The notes: a model not told the origin generated them from the sequence alone. Counted from the first letter of the stretch, positions 44,421-56,948 are shown. The stretch: 64,000 nucleotides of DNA from Turritopsis dohrnii (GCA_027922465.2 BQMF02000282.1:124001-188000); one strand, 5' to 3'. Numbers and translations: made by a program.

Positions 44421-45346
44421 CAAAATCAAAATAAATTGCATCCACGATTCCACCTGAGGAAACAATTTCTACACATTTGTTTAGGTAGAACAGCAATTGT
44501 GTTGTAGTTGAACGTCCTTTGACAAAGCCATGCTGTTTGTTGCAAAGGAGTTTATTCTGAACCATGTGGTGGGTTACACCGTGTTTTACCAGCGTTTCCA
44601 TCATTTTGCAGACGACGGATGTGAGGCTTATTGGGCGATAGTTTTCTGCTTTGTGTCGGTTTCCTTTTTTGTAAATTGCAGAGATTGATGCTTTCCTCCA
44701 GTCGTCTGGGAGATACCCTGAATCAAATGACTTCTGGAAGATGGTTGCAAGTGATTCAGAAACGTATTCAGTTAGTTCTTTCAATGTACGAGAATGCACT
44801 TCATCTGGCCCACATGATTTATTCGGATTCAGATTTTTGATCACCTCAGAAACTGCATCTGGAGTAATTTTCAAGTCGGATGTCAAAATCAAAATAAATT
44901 GCATCCACGATTCCACCTGAGGAAACAATTTCTACACATTTGTTTAGGTAGGACAGCAATTGTGTTGTAGTTGAACGTCCTTTAACAAAGCCATGTTGTT
45001 TGTTGCAAAGGAGTTTATTCTGAACCATGTTGTGGGTTACACCGTGTTTTACCAGCGTTTCCATCATTTTGCAGACGACGGATGTGAGGCTTATTGGGCG
45101 ATAGTTTTCTGCTTTGTGTCGGTTTCCTTTTTTGTAAATTGCAGAGATTGATGCTTTCCTCCAGTCGTCTGGGAGATACCCTGAATCAAATGACTTCTGG
45201 AAGATGGTTGCAAGTGATTCAGAAACGTATTCAGTTAGTTCTTTCAATGTACGAGAATGCACTTTATCTGGCCCACATGATTTATTCGGATTCAGATTTT
45301 TGATCCCCTCAGAAACTGCATCTGGAGTAATTTTCAAGTCGGATAA
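44421..45346. repeat. 463-bp tandem duplication inside the LINE
   Basis: 44421-44883 is repeated at 44884-45346 with few differences. It duplicates the finger part of the reverse transcriptase (CGPDEVHSRTLKEL block). It arose after or during insertion. Confidence 0.9.
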
Positions 45347-46100
45347 AATGACTTCTTTGCGCTTTTCAGGGGCTGGCATGTTACTCGTGGTTTCTTTCGT
45401 AAAAACGCTTATGAATTAGTCTTGAAGCACGTTAGTTTTATCTTCATCAGTGAAGACTTTTGTTTTGTCAGGATTGTTTACTTTCTCAAGCGGCGCCATT
45501 CCAGACTTGGTTTTTAACTTACTACGAACATGAGCCCAAAAAGCTTTTGGATTACTTTTAGCTTTATTCGCAATATTCTTCTCTAATCTTCGTTTGATCT
45601 CTCGCATTAATGATTTTACACGAGTTCTGGCTCTATTAAATTCTTTTCTTGCGTTATTGTGATTGCTACCTTTCTTCTTCACGGCTATCCACCGACGGTG
45701 GGTTTTTCTCTTTTGCTTGATGGCTGTTTGCACTTGGTTGTCGATTGGAATATTTCCTTTTTTCCTCCATTTCTTTTTTCCTCCATTGCTGGCATTTGTT
45801 GGAAACAGTCACGTCACGTGTTGTCTCTAGAAATTCGTTTTCTCTGCTAGATTCGCCTTTCAGTGTTGAGAACGAGTTCCAGTTGATGCTTTTGTAATTA
45901 AAGTCTCCTACGATGCACATGTGGGAGTGTGTTTTATTCACTAGCTCTTTAAAAAGAAGATTTAGATTTTTGTTGTTGATGTCTGACGAGTCCGTATTTG
46001 ATGGACTACGATATATGCAGCCAAAAATAAGTTTATCGTCATTTAGTAGCTGGATTTGTAGGACGACAGCCTCGTCATATGATGTGTTCGTTGGTAAGAT

Positions 46101-46748
46101 CATGGACGTATAAAAAGAGAAGGACTCACAACTCATTTCAATAGCTATTCAATTCTATTGTTAAAATCCATTGTGTCGGCATCCCTTTCATACCAAAGCG
46201 CGTCTCGCATTTCACTGGATTTTTGTTGAGACGAACGATTATTTACGTGCCAATCCAACGCGGAAAACTGAAATATCAGAGGAATTAAGACTCATTAGCT
46301 TTCAAAACACTTTTATTCATTGTTCAAAGCCACAGACGACGATATTTAATCGTTTTTAAAATGTCTGTGAGTTTGCTAGAAGATGTTACAAGTGAAAATA
46401 GAAGAAAATCATGGCACAGCGTCTCTGCATGTTATGAAGTTAATATTTGCGCCTCAAAAATGCCTAAGCTACACAGAACAGAGAGATAGTTTATCTATCT
46501 TTTCTGAAAGTTTCAAGTCTGAAGCTTTAGGAACTCCTAAGGAATCATACTTTTAGTTTTGGTGTTTTTCAACAGTTTTCGTATTTATAACAAAAGGCTG
46601 CTAGTGTGGAAGCCAATGGAAACATGTATTTTTAACAGCACTTGAGTGAGTTTCAAAACTGCTTTTGTCAAAATTTCAATAAAGCGAGGCGAGCTTGTTT
46701 GAATAGATTTATAAAAGTTGTAAGTCCTTCTCTTTTTATACGTCCATG
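46101..46748. mobile_element. 648-bp MITE with CATGGACGTATAAAAAG ends (copy 2)
   Basis: Nearly identical to 23859-24507, with its own duplication GTAAGAT (46094-46100, 46749-46755). It splits the endonuclease of the LINE; the LINE frame resumes on both sides. Confidence 0.95.
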
Positions 46749-46865
46749 GTAAGATTGAAACAGAATTTTCCAGAGATTTGTGGACATACACAGCAACGCC
46801 TCTCCCCTTTGTTGAATCTAAATTGACATACTGAAATGTTTACCCTGGATAGCCTCTTCAGTTCC

Positions 46866-47130
46866 TTAAGGTACTGTTATCAATGAGGGTCCTGCGAAGG
46901 AGGTCCTAGAGTATTTAAAGCCCCCATTTGGGCTACGGAAGCTGTATTAACAGCAGCCGCTCAACTAGACAACCATCCTAGACATCATTCCTACTCTCTT
47001 GCTGAGTGCTAAGCAGAGAGGAGTGATTCACACTGTTATAGTCGCTGGCATGACTCGGTCGGGGATTGAACCGGCGACCTCCCGAGCAGGAAGCGAGCAC
47101 TCTACCACAAGGCTACCAGTCGGTAGAATT
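46866..47130 (-). mobile_element. tRNA-derived SINE
   Basis: The minus strand starts with a tRNA-like head: A-box TGGTAGCCTTGTGG and B-box GGTTCAATCCC. A body of about 190 bp follows, containing CTCTCTGCTTAGCACTC. It lies beside the 5' side of the LINE inside the Harbinger transposase. The poly-A or repeat tail is unclear. Confidence 0.7.
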
Positions 47131-47527
47131 GAATTGTCGGGAGAATTGCTTTGGAATAGCTGCAGCAAGATTTAGGATATTTATGAAACCTATAATTGCA
47201 AAGGTCGAAAATGTTGTCACTATAACCAAGGCTGTTGCTTCCCTACATAATTACCTGATGATCAGTCAAAACAAATTTGAAGATTTCAGGTACTGTCCAC
47301 CTGGTTTTGTAGATACCTACGGTTCAGAAGGGGTACAATCTGGTGAGTGGAGAAATGAAACCGAATCAGATGCAGGACTTATACCTTTAAGACCTGCTGG
47401 ATCAAACAACTATTCCAGAGATGCCAAGGAAACAAAAGACGATTTTAAAACTTACTTCAATACTGTTGGAGAAGTTTCTTGGCAATTGGAGCATGTAAAT
47501 AGAACAATTGATCCTTATGACAAATGA

Positions 47528-47872
47528 ATATAAAATGCGCTGTCTTTATACTCTAACACAAAGTATATTTGTATATAATGTTGTATCATATAAAGTACAA
47601 AAAGATATCTTACATTACATGTTACATGAAAATTAGTTCTACCCACAAAATAATCACAGAACTCTTGTATGTTCTTTTTTTCTAAAACACAACAATAATT
47701 CTTTTGTAAAGGTGAAAATCTAAAAAATCAGTATAATATCGAATGCATGATACGTAAGATAATATTCATCCACAAAGGTGTTGTTTTCTTGCTTATTTGA
47801 AAAACAAAGTCTTTTCAAAAATTTATAGTACCACATTATTTTATCTAAGGAAGTATATAATAATAACAACAA
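47528..47872. other. 3' part of the Harbinger body, non-coding
   Basis: Sequence after the transposase stop, before the large repeat. No feature. Confidence 0.5.
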
Positions 47873-50800
47873 GATGCCCTTACGGGCAAAAAGATTTCTG
47901 CAAAATCAGCTGAAGAGTGAAAAAAGAAAGACTATGACATTCTTGAAATTTAAAGAAGATTGAATCATTTCCACAATATATGTTTATTAAATTTCTGATC
48001 ATGTACTCCCCAAAAATCCAGAAAAAACATAATTGTCACTATGCAAAACATCATACTAGAAAACACCAATAAACTTGAATACATTTTGAATGACATAATG
48101 TTCTTTATTTTGTTGGTACGTAATGATATTAAGGATAATATAATGAGTATGCATGTAAACCAATCTAAATGTTATGAATTTATGAATTCAATATATGTGT
48201 CTAGTCAATCTTACTAACAGAATTCCTAAATCACAAGCACAAAGAGGAAAACATAGATTTTGATCATGCAAAATATATCCAGAAATACATAGAAATTCAA
48301 CATACATAACTGAAAACAGAAATTTGTGCTTCAGTTTCATTAACAATATGTCATTGCCATCTTTTTAATTTACAAACATGCATTACCTGAACTAAATTTA
48401 ATGAAAAGATTATAAAGATTTATACAGAAACTTAAAAAACATTAAATTTTTAATTATGCATACACCCAAGGGCATTATAGGAAAGCATAACTGACACAAA
48501 ATCTTACATCAACTGTCAATAAACTTCATGAACAAAATAACATTGAATTTATATAGATGTTTTCAGATATTACAGTGCTTACGTAAGTCTTTAATATATA
48601 GGTCAATCTTCCTAATTACGAAAAGACTTCCCAATAGTAAACAAAGATTTGAATTATGAAAATATGTGATCCAAAATTACTTAAATTAGCAAACATAACT
48701 GAAGGCAGAAAAGACTTACAGACAGTCAAGATAAGTTTCCTATTTGTTATCGTAAATAGGAAGTCCTCATTCCTAATTACAGACATTGATAATACAGCCG
48801 AAAACTATACAAGTAAATATGCTAAAATAGCTAGAGAAACATCAAACATCAAATGATGCAGGCAGAGAGTAGACAGACATCCTTGGCTGTTGGACCTGAA
48901 AAGGAAACTGAGCTGAGCTGTGCGTATCCAGAGCTTAAAATTTTTTGTATTAAGAAAGACATTTTCCAAAAAACAAACAAGATTCGCAAAAATGCGACTA
49001 TATATTTCCCCTAAGTTGCGAAAACTTTGTCAATTTATGTGTGCATTGATAACAATAAGAAAAATATGGTATAACTCAACAACCTGATACTCAGATAATA
49101 AACAGTGTGGAATTGACCAAAAAAGAAATTATTTTGAACTTGTTATGAAATGCAGATGTTCATGGTCAAACGATAAGGACTATGAAGTTACTATGGACAG
49201 CTAAAAATTATGCCCTAATGCGGCTAATATTTCCCCCTTTTATAACTGAATATCAACAACCACATCAATGTGTAGTCAATTTTGTCATAGTATGATCATT
49301 ATTATTCTTGCTGACTCTTGACAAGTTTCCTGTCCTTTATGCCATAAAATCAAGGGAAACAATGTAATTCAATATAACATTTGCTTTAATTTGGATAAAA
49401 CTTACAACATACAGTTTATAGGTTTACAAAAAAACGGTCAAACTTAATGCTTATACTCCTAACAATAGTATTACATAGTATCTACTTTGGGGTAGACAAA
49501 AGCAAATAACTCGAAAACCAATCTCTAATGACAAAATATTATGTGTAAGAAAGAGAAGTATTTTCGAAAAAGAAGAAAGGCTTAAAATGACAATTTATAA
49601 AATTAAATTCAAGTATCAGAATAAACATCTCTTTTTTAAAAACTAAGTTCACACACACTATATAATATTAAATAAAAATAACTTTTGTGAATCAAAAAAA
49701 ATAAACAGATTTTGGTAGTGAAAATATAAATCCATAAACCAAATCACTACATATGAAAAGTAGAAGTTTGTGCTCAGGCTTGATTTAATTTTGCAGACTG
49801 TTGTGTAAGAACGTGTTTTGATTTACGTTTGTTGTTCGTGAGGAAAATTTACAGCATATAAATTTTTACAAAATTAAATATCATATATAGTATCAAAACA
49901 GTATATGTGGTCATGAAATTCATCCATTAGTAAACTATGTTTCTGTTAAGTTAAACGACTATCCAGGAAACACATTTGTGTATTAAAATATTATACGTAA
50001 TCGGTTTTCTGAACTTCTTTTGGCATATGCGACATCACGTTTCCACTTGCAGTTTTTGTTATGTACTCTCTGAACTAACATAACTGGTTGGTTTGCATTT
50101 GGTTAGCCTCCACCAAAGTTTCCTTCATCATCATGACACTGTGTGCATGTTTTCATAAAAACAAATCTTCAGCCTGGCTGTTAATAATGAATTTTTGAGT
50201 TTACACTGAAATCACAGCTTCAATGATTTTCTGCTCCAAGCATCGTGTATTGTTATCAACAAAATCAAACATAACAAAACATCATCTGTCTGTGCTGTGA
50301 CATCGATATCACTTTTTTTCTTTTGCTTTTCACATGTTCATTCAAATTTCTTTACAAAACCTTTTAGGACAACACTAAAACAATTTTATTTCCATCATTT
50401 AACGTTTTATCTATTGAATCATCTTAAAAAATCTAGCAGAAAGCAAAAATCTTCTACTCCCCCACTGCACTGACTAAAAAAAGATGGCGTACTGCTTTAC
50501 TGAAGACTAGCCTCTATTCTTATCTATCTTGGCTAGGCCAGAGTTTGATACTGAACTGCGGCTATAAAAGTGAACTCAGGAGAAGAAGAAGAAGAAGAAG
50601 GAAAAAGCCGATTTTAACATATATTTGGCCCTACGGGGAAATATATAAAAAGAATTCGTTCCTTTTTTCACACTCTTTTTAATAAAACTTAGACAACTTG
50701 TTTTTAAAAAAGAATGAACACAGGAGAATCATTGTAAAATAATCATAAATTTCTACCATTTACTTTCGGTTTTAGAAGTGTAAATCTTCTTTGAAATCTA

Positions 50801-51118
50801 TTCCACATTGATCAATCAACTTTTGGAAATCTAAGTTTTCTTTGGTCACGCTGATAGTCTACCATTATACGAACGGCGTGCAAATGTTAAGTCGAAAAAT
50901 ACCCGGATGATCACATGGCGGAAATTCAAACCAATTAACTAGCGCAATTAAAGTTAATTAGCACCGTTACGTAATAGTGGCGCTTTATGCACCAATGAAT
51001 TTTGAGACGGCGGCTGTATGAACCAATGAACTTCGAGATTAAAAAATCGCTAGGTCTGGACAGTAAGAAAAAAAAGAACAGAGCCGGTTGTAAGGTATTT
51101 CTTGCTTTCGCAGAAATC
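47873..51118 (+). mobile_element. 3.2-kb non-coding repeat, most complete copy
   Basis: It begins AACAAGATGCCCTTACGGGC (a TGCCC/GGGCA hairpin) and ends near CTAGGTCTGGACAGTAAGA (about 51065), a purine tail and a block ending TTCGCAGAAATCC. It lacks any ORF over 70 codons that looks coding. Other copies: 29394-30905 (inverted), 58003-60293, 61064-61300 and 61621-63845. It inserted between the two Harbinger genes. The class is unknown; no reverse transcriptase or transposase is visible in any copy. Confidence 0.75.
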
Positions 51119-51155
51119 CAATAATGTTCATGCAGATAAAATTATTATATATTAG

Positions 51156-52178
51156 CTATTCTTTGAACTCTAGTTCAAATAACACATTCTGTATTCTCAT
51201 TTTTGCAATTGCTGCGTCTCTTTTTGATAGCCTACCCAAAATAGGTGCTACACTTTTACAAAACAGCATGTTTTCGTCATCCGTAGTTGTTTCGTTGCTA
51301 CTCTCTGTGGCAATCAAGGATTTTGTAGCATTGTTCATGTCTTTTAAAACATCGAGCAATTCATTATCAGCAGGAACAATATTGGAACGTTTATTTCTTT
51401 TTTTACTGGTGGCTCAACATTTATACCTTCGGGTGATTTATTAACTGCTGCATTATTGGATTGGCCTGATCGACAAGATGAAGATCCTTCACGGACTGAT
51501 TCCAGAGGGCTACTCAATGTAAATGAAAATCTACGACCTAGTTCATCAGATGAAACGGATATATTAGATGCTGGGCTAGCAGGCACAGACTCCGATAAAT
51601 TCGATATCGTCTCTTTATTAGTTATCTTTTCATGCAAAAATTGCAACTGACTAAAATACTTGCACTGTGGTAACGTATGTGCTGCTGCTCCGGATTTGGT
51701 CATACTGGCCCTCTTTGCTAGGCAACGTTTCAGGTTATCTCGTAGATTTTTCCATTATGCTTTCAAAAAGTTTACTGAAACAATAAAAATTAGAAAATTA
51801 AATCAGACATAATAGCTGACTACTTTCATGTTTACTAATCAAATAATAGACATAAAATCAGCTGTTAGTAATTCATACTGAGAACTGACCTGGCTTTCCA
51901 AACTTTTTTGACATTTCATGCCAGGCGTTCATTCTCATATTTTGATCATTATGTGATCGTGTGCTTGTGTTCCACAAGCAGGGGTAGCACTCCATTTCTA
52001 TAATAAATGCTTCGACATCATACACTGCATTTGTTGTCACCAATTGATTATCACTAGGATCTACTGTTTCATTTCTTTCCCTTATGTTTTGTAACAAAGA
52101 AAGATTTTGTGCTATCATTGAGTCTTCAACAAGAAAGTAAGATTCGACCTCTTCAGTTTCATTCGCATTTGTTGCCAT
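51156..52178 (-). pseudogene. Harbinger MADF/BESS DNA-binding protein
   Basis: Exon one (about 51890-52178) starts at Met 52178 and encodes the first half of a MADF domain (VEAFIIEMECYPCLWN ... HEMSKKFGKPG). A GT-AG intron follows, with its acceptor after TTGTTTCAG near 51783. Exon two contains WKNLRDNLKRCLAKR (MADF second half, preceded by an in-frame TAA), a Ser-rich linker, and a BESS-like C-terminus (MLFCKSVAPILGRLSKRD) reached through a frame change near 51365. It would recognise element ends for the transposase. Confidence 0.75.
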
Positions 52179-53039
52179 CTTGGATATTATTTTTTACTGC
52201 GTTCGCAGAAAGTTATAAATAAACAGTACTCAAATATGATTGGCTGTTATAAAATTTAACAAAAGAGAGAGAAAAAATACGCGCTCAAAAGTAGAATGAG
52301 TTTAACTTTTCCGCCAAGCTCAAGAGCAGCTCAAGAGAATTCTAAATCTCTCAGTCAGCGGTAATTTTGACTTTATGCGCATGCGTCGGCAAAAACCTCA
52401 CGAGCTTTTTTCGCTCGAGCGTAAAATGCAGCTGTATGGAAACCGGCCTTTAAAAAGTAATCAAAGGAAGTGCTATGAAATGAAAGATAGGTGTAAATTT
52501 TATAATTACAGTATCAATAACACACGCCGGCTCATAAGAAGACAATGACGGAGAAAAGAAAACTTAAAACAAACCACGTGAACCGGAGAACAAATAGAAC
52601 ATACACACAAAAAATGATAAAAAAATTATATTGTGAGAGTTTTACAAACATATATTACTTCTAAAATTTTAATCAGGATTAATCCAGCCTAACGTAATTC
52701 TTCTAATTTAGTGAGGGCCAAAAAAATTATTTTTGTCGAATGATGCTATTTAATTAGAATTCAAAAAGTGCTCCTGAAAATCAGCGTTAAGGTGGATTCC
52801 TGGCAAACAGACACTTTTTTCAAAAAAAAAGTTTTTCACTAACTTTTTTGAGCTTAACTTCTTTTTTGCATTATAAGAAATTGAAAAATATAAAAAATCC
52901 AAAATCCAAATCCAAAAAACACAAAAAAACACAAAAAACACAAAAAACACAAAAAATCCATAATGGCGGCCTCACAGCGGTCAATTTAGGCCAAATATGG
53001 TGGGATACCGGTCGGGAAATAAGACCGATCTTCGCTTTT

Positions 53040-54799
53040 TTATGGTGAGGATGCACGATAAAGCGACTGCCGTCTCCTCGAATCATTTATTACGCCACAA
53101 GCTTTGGACACATGCGCACCAGGTTTTATCCCAAGCAAACTAAGGGTGTCCAAAGCTGCTTTTTCTCCATAATTAAAATTACTTATTGCATCGTAAACCC
53201 CAAAACACAACGTATCAAGACCAACATGGTTGGCTTTTGGAACACGATTCCATATAGTTCCGTTAAACGATTCATTAGCATTTTGTGTCTTTCCATGTAG
53301 ACATTTTTCTAACATTTCTTCTTTACATAAGTCTATATAAATGGGAAGAATTGCTTTTCTCACATCAATAGGAAGATCTCCTTTTGATTTATAAAAGTTT
53401 GTGTTGTTCTTCTTATCCAGCTGAAATTGGCACCAAGAATCATCCTCTTTTGGGCAATTGTTGTGATATCCCGCAACATGATACATTGATGCAGTGCAAG
53501 CTGACTTCATTGCAGATAAGTTTCCAACATTTTGTCGTAATGCCATACCAAAATAATTCTGCAAAGTATCAATTTTGGCATCGGTCAACCTTCCTCTACC
53601 TCCCAAACCTTTGCATATTCTTTTAAGATTTCGCAGTCGGCATCCAATCCTTTTTTGGTAGTGACCAATACATTCACGCTTTCGCATCGTCTTCTTTGCT
53701 TTAAGATACGTTTCTTTAACAGCAGGAAACGCTTTACTATCCCCATCTCCATAAAAGTCTGTATAATACAGGCCATGCTTTTTAACAGACCTGTCAAAGA
53801 TAGTTTTGGTACCCACACATTCCATAGCAGGTAACGATCCATGGTGGTTGAAGTTGCATTTGTGCGATGCTTTCCATGCATTATATCTGCGGGGCTGTAA
53901 CTTCTGGATTTTGCACATTCTAGTGCATCCCTTGCAGCTTTTTGAAAGTATAGCCACATCAAGGACCTTGCCAGAATCCACTGATATTGCTGTAATTACT
54001 CCAAGAGTAGAAGAAAATCCTTTCCGTTGCCAAGTGCCATCAAGCGATACTCCGATATCAGCCGTTTCTTTGCCGTCACGCAATTTTACTGCAGCGTCTG
54101 ACATACTTTTTCCAGCGATCTCTTTGGAAGCTTGTTTTATTCGGTTGGCTGTATGCTCATAACTTCTTTTTGCCATTGGTGGGGGCATATTTAGGTAACC
54201 ACAAAATTTCTTGATACGGGAATACCCTACTCCAATGCTACGAAAAGCATAGATGGATCGAACATTGACTTCCATTGCTTTTTGACCTCTGCGTCTGTCG
54301 TCAAGGGAGGTTGATACTGCTTTTGAAGTATAGAACTCATTGAAGAACTCACACACATCACAATCTTAAGGTATGATGACATCCCAATTTTCTTTGCAAC
54401 AATTTCAGTCAGTTTAAGACTATCCGCGTTCTTACAATCCGGACAAGATAAGAGTGACAAAACGTTTGACAATAGTGACATATCAAGAAGTCTGAAACCA
54501 GATATAGTATCTTTAAAATGTTCCTTAGTAGATACATCCTTAAGTTTATTTGTTGAAGCAGTTTTTAAATCTGGTACAATATTACTTGGTACTTGAGTAC
54601 CTTCAGGGGCAGAAACATGATCGTTGTTGTCTGCTGCGAGATTCATACTCTTCTTCCCTCTAGTAGGTGGCTTTCTCTTTTTGGAATACCTTTTCTTTGC
54701 TCTTTGCTTTAAGCACCTTCCCCCATCTCCTTTTTCCCTGGATCTTTCGTCTTTGGTCTTCATGGATGCTCTTGACAATATCTTTGAACAAAATTTCAC
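53040..54799 (-). pseudogene. Mutator/Kolobok-like DDE transposase, one frameshift
   Basis: The N-terminal frame (54227-54799) is Lys/Arg-rich with a possible nuclear signal (KKRYSKKRKPPTRGKK) and a Cys pair (CPDCKNAD). The second frame (53040-54356) holds the catalytic domain: Asp106 in SLDGTW, Asp206 in YGDGDSKAF, an ECIGHYQKR metal-type motif, and a Glu in TQNANESFNGTIW. The two frames meet at a TG-repeat near 54355, so a two-base slip is the likely break. The C-terminus ends at 53040 with a Ser/Arg tail. Apart from the slip the gene is well preserved. Confidence 0.82.
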
Positions 54800-54999
54800 T
54801 TAGAAATAGCAGTAAACAACATTGATCACAGAAGGATAGCTCAAATGTTGATGTTCTTTCAAAGTATAGCCAAACAATACGGCTAAAACATTGTAGATAC
54901 AAGCTAAGAATAGGGTGGGGGCGTTAAATGCCGTTTACACCATTGAAAAGGGGCTCAAGAAAAAGTGAGTATTGGACTAAATTTTGGTGATATTTTTTT

Positions 55000-55297
55000 T
55001 AGTAAGTAAGTAAGTAAGTAAGTAACGGAAGTTTTTAGTCCTTGGGCTTCCATCCGTAATGGTTGGTTCTTCCGCCCGCTGACTTGCAACTATTAGTTGA
55101 CTTACCGCCAGAGATACGTATAGCATTGCTCTAACTTGCCCGAAGGCCAGTGTGCAGTCAGTCGATGGCTCCTAATGGGCTGACACGCTGCTTTTAAAGT
55201 GCATCGGAGTGGTGTATTGAGATACGACATGACTGGACTCGAACACGGGTCGCAGCGGTCGCACTCAAAGGTACTAACCACTACACCATCGCTGCAT
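55000..55297 (-). mobile_element. tRNA-derived SINE with TAAG tail
   Basis: The minus strand begins with a tRNA-like head near 55297 (A-box TGGTGTAGTGG, B-box GTTCGAGTCC) and ends in a (GTAA)n run at 55000-55023. It is nested in the right arm of the TTAA transposon. A similar tetranucleotide run without a head lies at 36705. Confidence 0.7.
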
Positions 55298-55508
55298 ACA
55301 AATTTTTAAAATTTTAAAAATTTTTCTGACATTGTTATGTTTGAGGTCTTGAAATAGTGAACTTTTTAGGCAGAAATTATTTCAGATTCGAAAAGTACAT
55401 TTAATTCTGAGTCAGATAGATGTATAATAATAACCCTATTCCCAGAAAAAAACATTTTTTTCAAAAATTCACCTAATATTGAATTTGATAGGCAGGAATC
55501 CACCTTAA

Positions 55509-56363
55509 ATTAGAAGAACCCGCTTTGAATTAGATGCTTTTTAAGTAATTTCAATATCCAATCTGCATTGCCTAAGTCGAAACACAAAATTGACTTCAAT
55601 AATTCGCGTTAAAGTAGCCGTTGCACTTAATTTTCAATAACACATTTTAGAATTTGGTTATAGATTCAACTTTCATCGTCGGATTTTTATATACAATCTC
55701 ATCCTATTGAAATGCCGAAAAAACTTATAATTGAAGTTTTACACCCGTCAACAATGTTTTACACCCATCAACAATATTTTACCCCCATCAACAATGTTTT
55801 ACACCCTTCAACAATATTTTACAGGGTTGTGAGAGCATCGGTATTTAAAGATAATAACTCCTAGTTAAGATTAATACTTTCCAGTAACATTTGAATAACT
55901 ACTGAAAAAGAAAACTTAAAAAGTTCTGTTAACAACACCGACCAGGTTATCCATAAACGTGCATTACGTTATTTCAACAAAAAGCAAGATCCATTCAAAG
56001 AAAACTATCTACATGGTCAAACACGGAAAACATCAAAACATGAAATACGAAAACTTCCAAAATTGTCAAAACATCATGTTGAAAAGCGAAAATATTTTAA
56101 CATGATGTTTGGAGTTGTTTGGATAAGTGGAAACATGACGTAAGAGAGGAAAACATGACAACGTCAACTGAAAAAGCCGAAAACATCAAAACATCACATT
56201 TGATGTTGTCCAAAATTGTAAAAACATCATGTTCACCATGAACAGATTTTAAACAACACTAAATTTCGTGCAGTGTTAAGTATTGCAGTTTTGAGAAAGT
56301 GATGGTAAACGGGGTGTACCTGGAGCATGAGCACTCCACAGCACTCCATCTGAGGGGTGGCAA
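55509..56363. other. non-coding stretch with a 21-bp tandem repeat
   Basis: Five units of TTTTACACCCATCAACAATG occur at about 55735-55830. A second AACATCAAAACATGA-rich low-complexity zone lies at 56020-56230. No gene. Confidence 0.7.
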
Positions 56364-56546
56364 ATGTTACAACATTTATGACTGGTTTTGTGGAGTTCAG
56401 TGATCTTGTTTTCTCTCACATTTTTCTTCTGGAAAATCTTCTATCTCGCTTCATCTACACTCTTAGCATTTATTCCATACAGACGAGACACGAATTCTTG
56501 TAGTATCTGGAAATGGTGCTCTTGTAATGTTGATTCTGTACCAAAG

Positions 56547-56930
56547 CTAGTAAAGTAAGTCTCGAATAAACTTTTCTACAAGTTTCCAACATTTTTCTTT
56601 GCCTTTTTTGATGAATGAGGAAATGTAATCATTCCTACTAAAAGCATGTAACCAAAGCATGGTTGTGCATTTTTTTGAGGACATTTGCAAATTCCCAAGG
56701 CAGATAGACTTCCTTGCCTTTCCTGAACCATTATCTATAATGACTTGTTCCTTATTTAGCAACGCTATACACAAGACGATGATATCTGTATCTCCTGACG
56801 GGGACCTAATGATTACTTTGTTATTGACATCCTGCTCAATAAACTCTGTTGCATGTGCGATTACTTTTGTATCAGCCTCCTCTTGTGAACTTATAAGCGG
56901 ATCATGAGAGTCACATGACGACATGCTCAA
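56547..56930 (-). pseudogene. fragment of a transposon-associated protein (EEADTK motif)
   Basis: Reads SSQEEADTKVIAHATEF, then SPSGDTDIIVLCIALL and SGKARKSICLGN. The EEADT and GDTDIIVL motifs recall a nuclease-like (PIN/FEN-type) acidic core found in many multi-copy invertebrate proteins; that similarity is from memory. It is truncated on both sides, and the C-terminal partner lies on the other strand just beyond. Confidence 0.5.
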
Positions 56931-56948
56931 TACCTCACAGATCTCTCA

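Larger units (their letters stand above)
43208..46862 (-). mobile_element. CR1-like non-LTR retrotransposon, truncated and rearranged
   Basis: Read on the minus strand: an endonuclease fragment (VAVYVHKSLENS upstream of the MITE, then IVGDFNYKSINW), a deleted middle, the reverse transcriptase region (FDFAKAFDSVPHQ, GVPQGSVLGPVLF, catalytic YLFADDTK) and the C-terminal part (43316-43726). It ends in an ATTT/ATTA repeat tail (43208-43265), the expected 3' end. There is a frameshift near 43790, a tandem duplication (44421-45346), and a MITE inserted in the endonuclease. It cannot be active. Confidence 0.88.
42281..47527 (+). pseudogene. HARBI1-type DDE transposase, split by insertions
   Basis: Coding pieces 42281-43207 and about 47136-47527. 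The N-terminus is Arg/Lys-rich with a small frame change near 42398; the HTH region (LTSGDAQISIATSF) ends in a frameshift near 42665. The catalytic core keeps the first Asp (GAIDGKHV) and second Asp (FTMVDIGDAG). The Glu lies in the part after the insertion (ENCFGIAAARF). The C-terminus ends at TGA 47525-47527. The 3.9-kb insert falls just before the catalytic Glu. Confidence 0.88.
42147..52449. mobile_element. Harbinger transposon with nested insertions
   Basis: Ends AGGCCGGTTTCCATACAGCT (42147) and its near-perfect inverse (ending 52449) include GCTCGAGCGAAAAAAGCTCG-type inner sequence. TTA is duplicated on both sides (42144-42146, 52450-52452), as expected for Harbinger. Inside are the HARBI1-type gene (plus) and MADF/BESS gene (minus) in convergent order. 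The original element would be about 3 kb; a LINE, a MITE, a SINE and a large non-coding repeat expand it to 10.3 kb. Confidence 0.95.
52787..55508. mobile_element. TTAA-flanked DDE transposon (Kolobok/Mutator-like)
   Basis: GGTGGATTCCTG at 52791 and its inverse ending 55504 are each bordered by TTAA (52787-52790, 55505-55508). TTAA duplication is typical of Kolobok and piggyBac. The transposase inside is of the Mutator-like domain type I associate with Kolobok. A tRNA-derived repeat is inserted on the right side (about 55000-55297). Confidence 0.75.

Noticed and set aside
52848..53086. Small ORFs on both strands near the left end of the TTAA transposon
   Set aside because: They translate a CACAAAAAA-type low-complexity tract.
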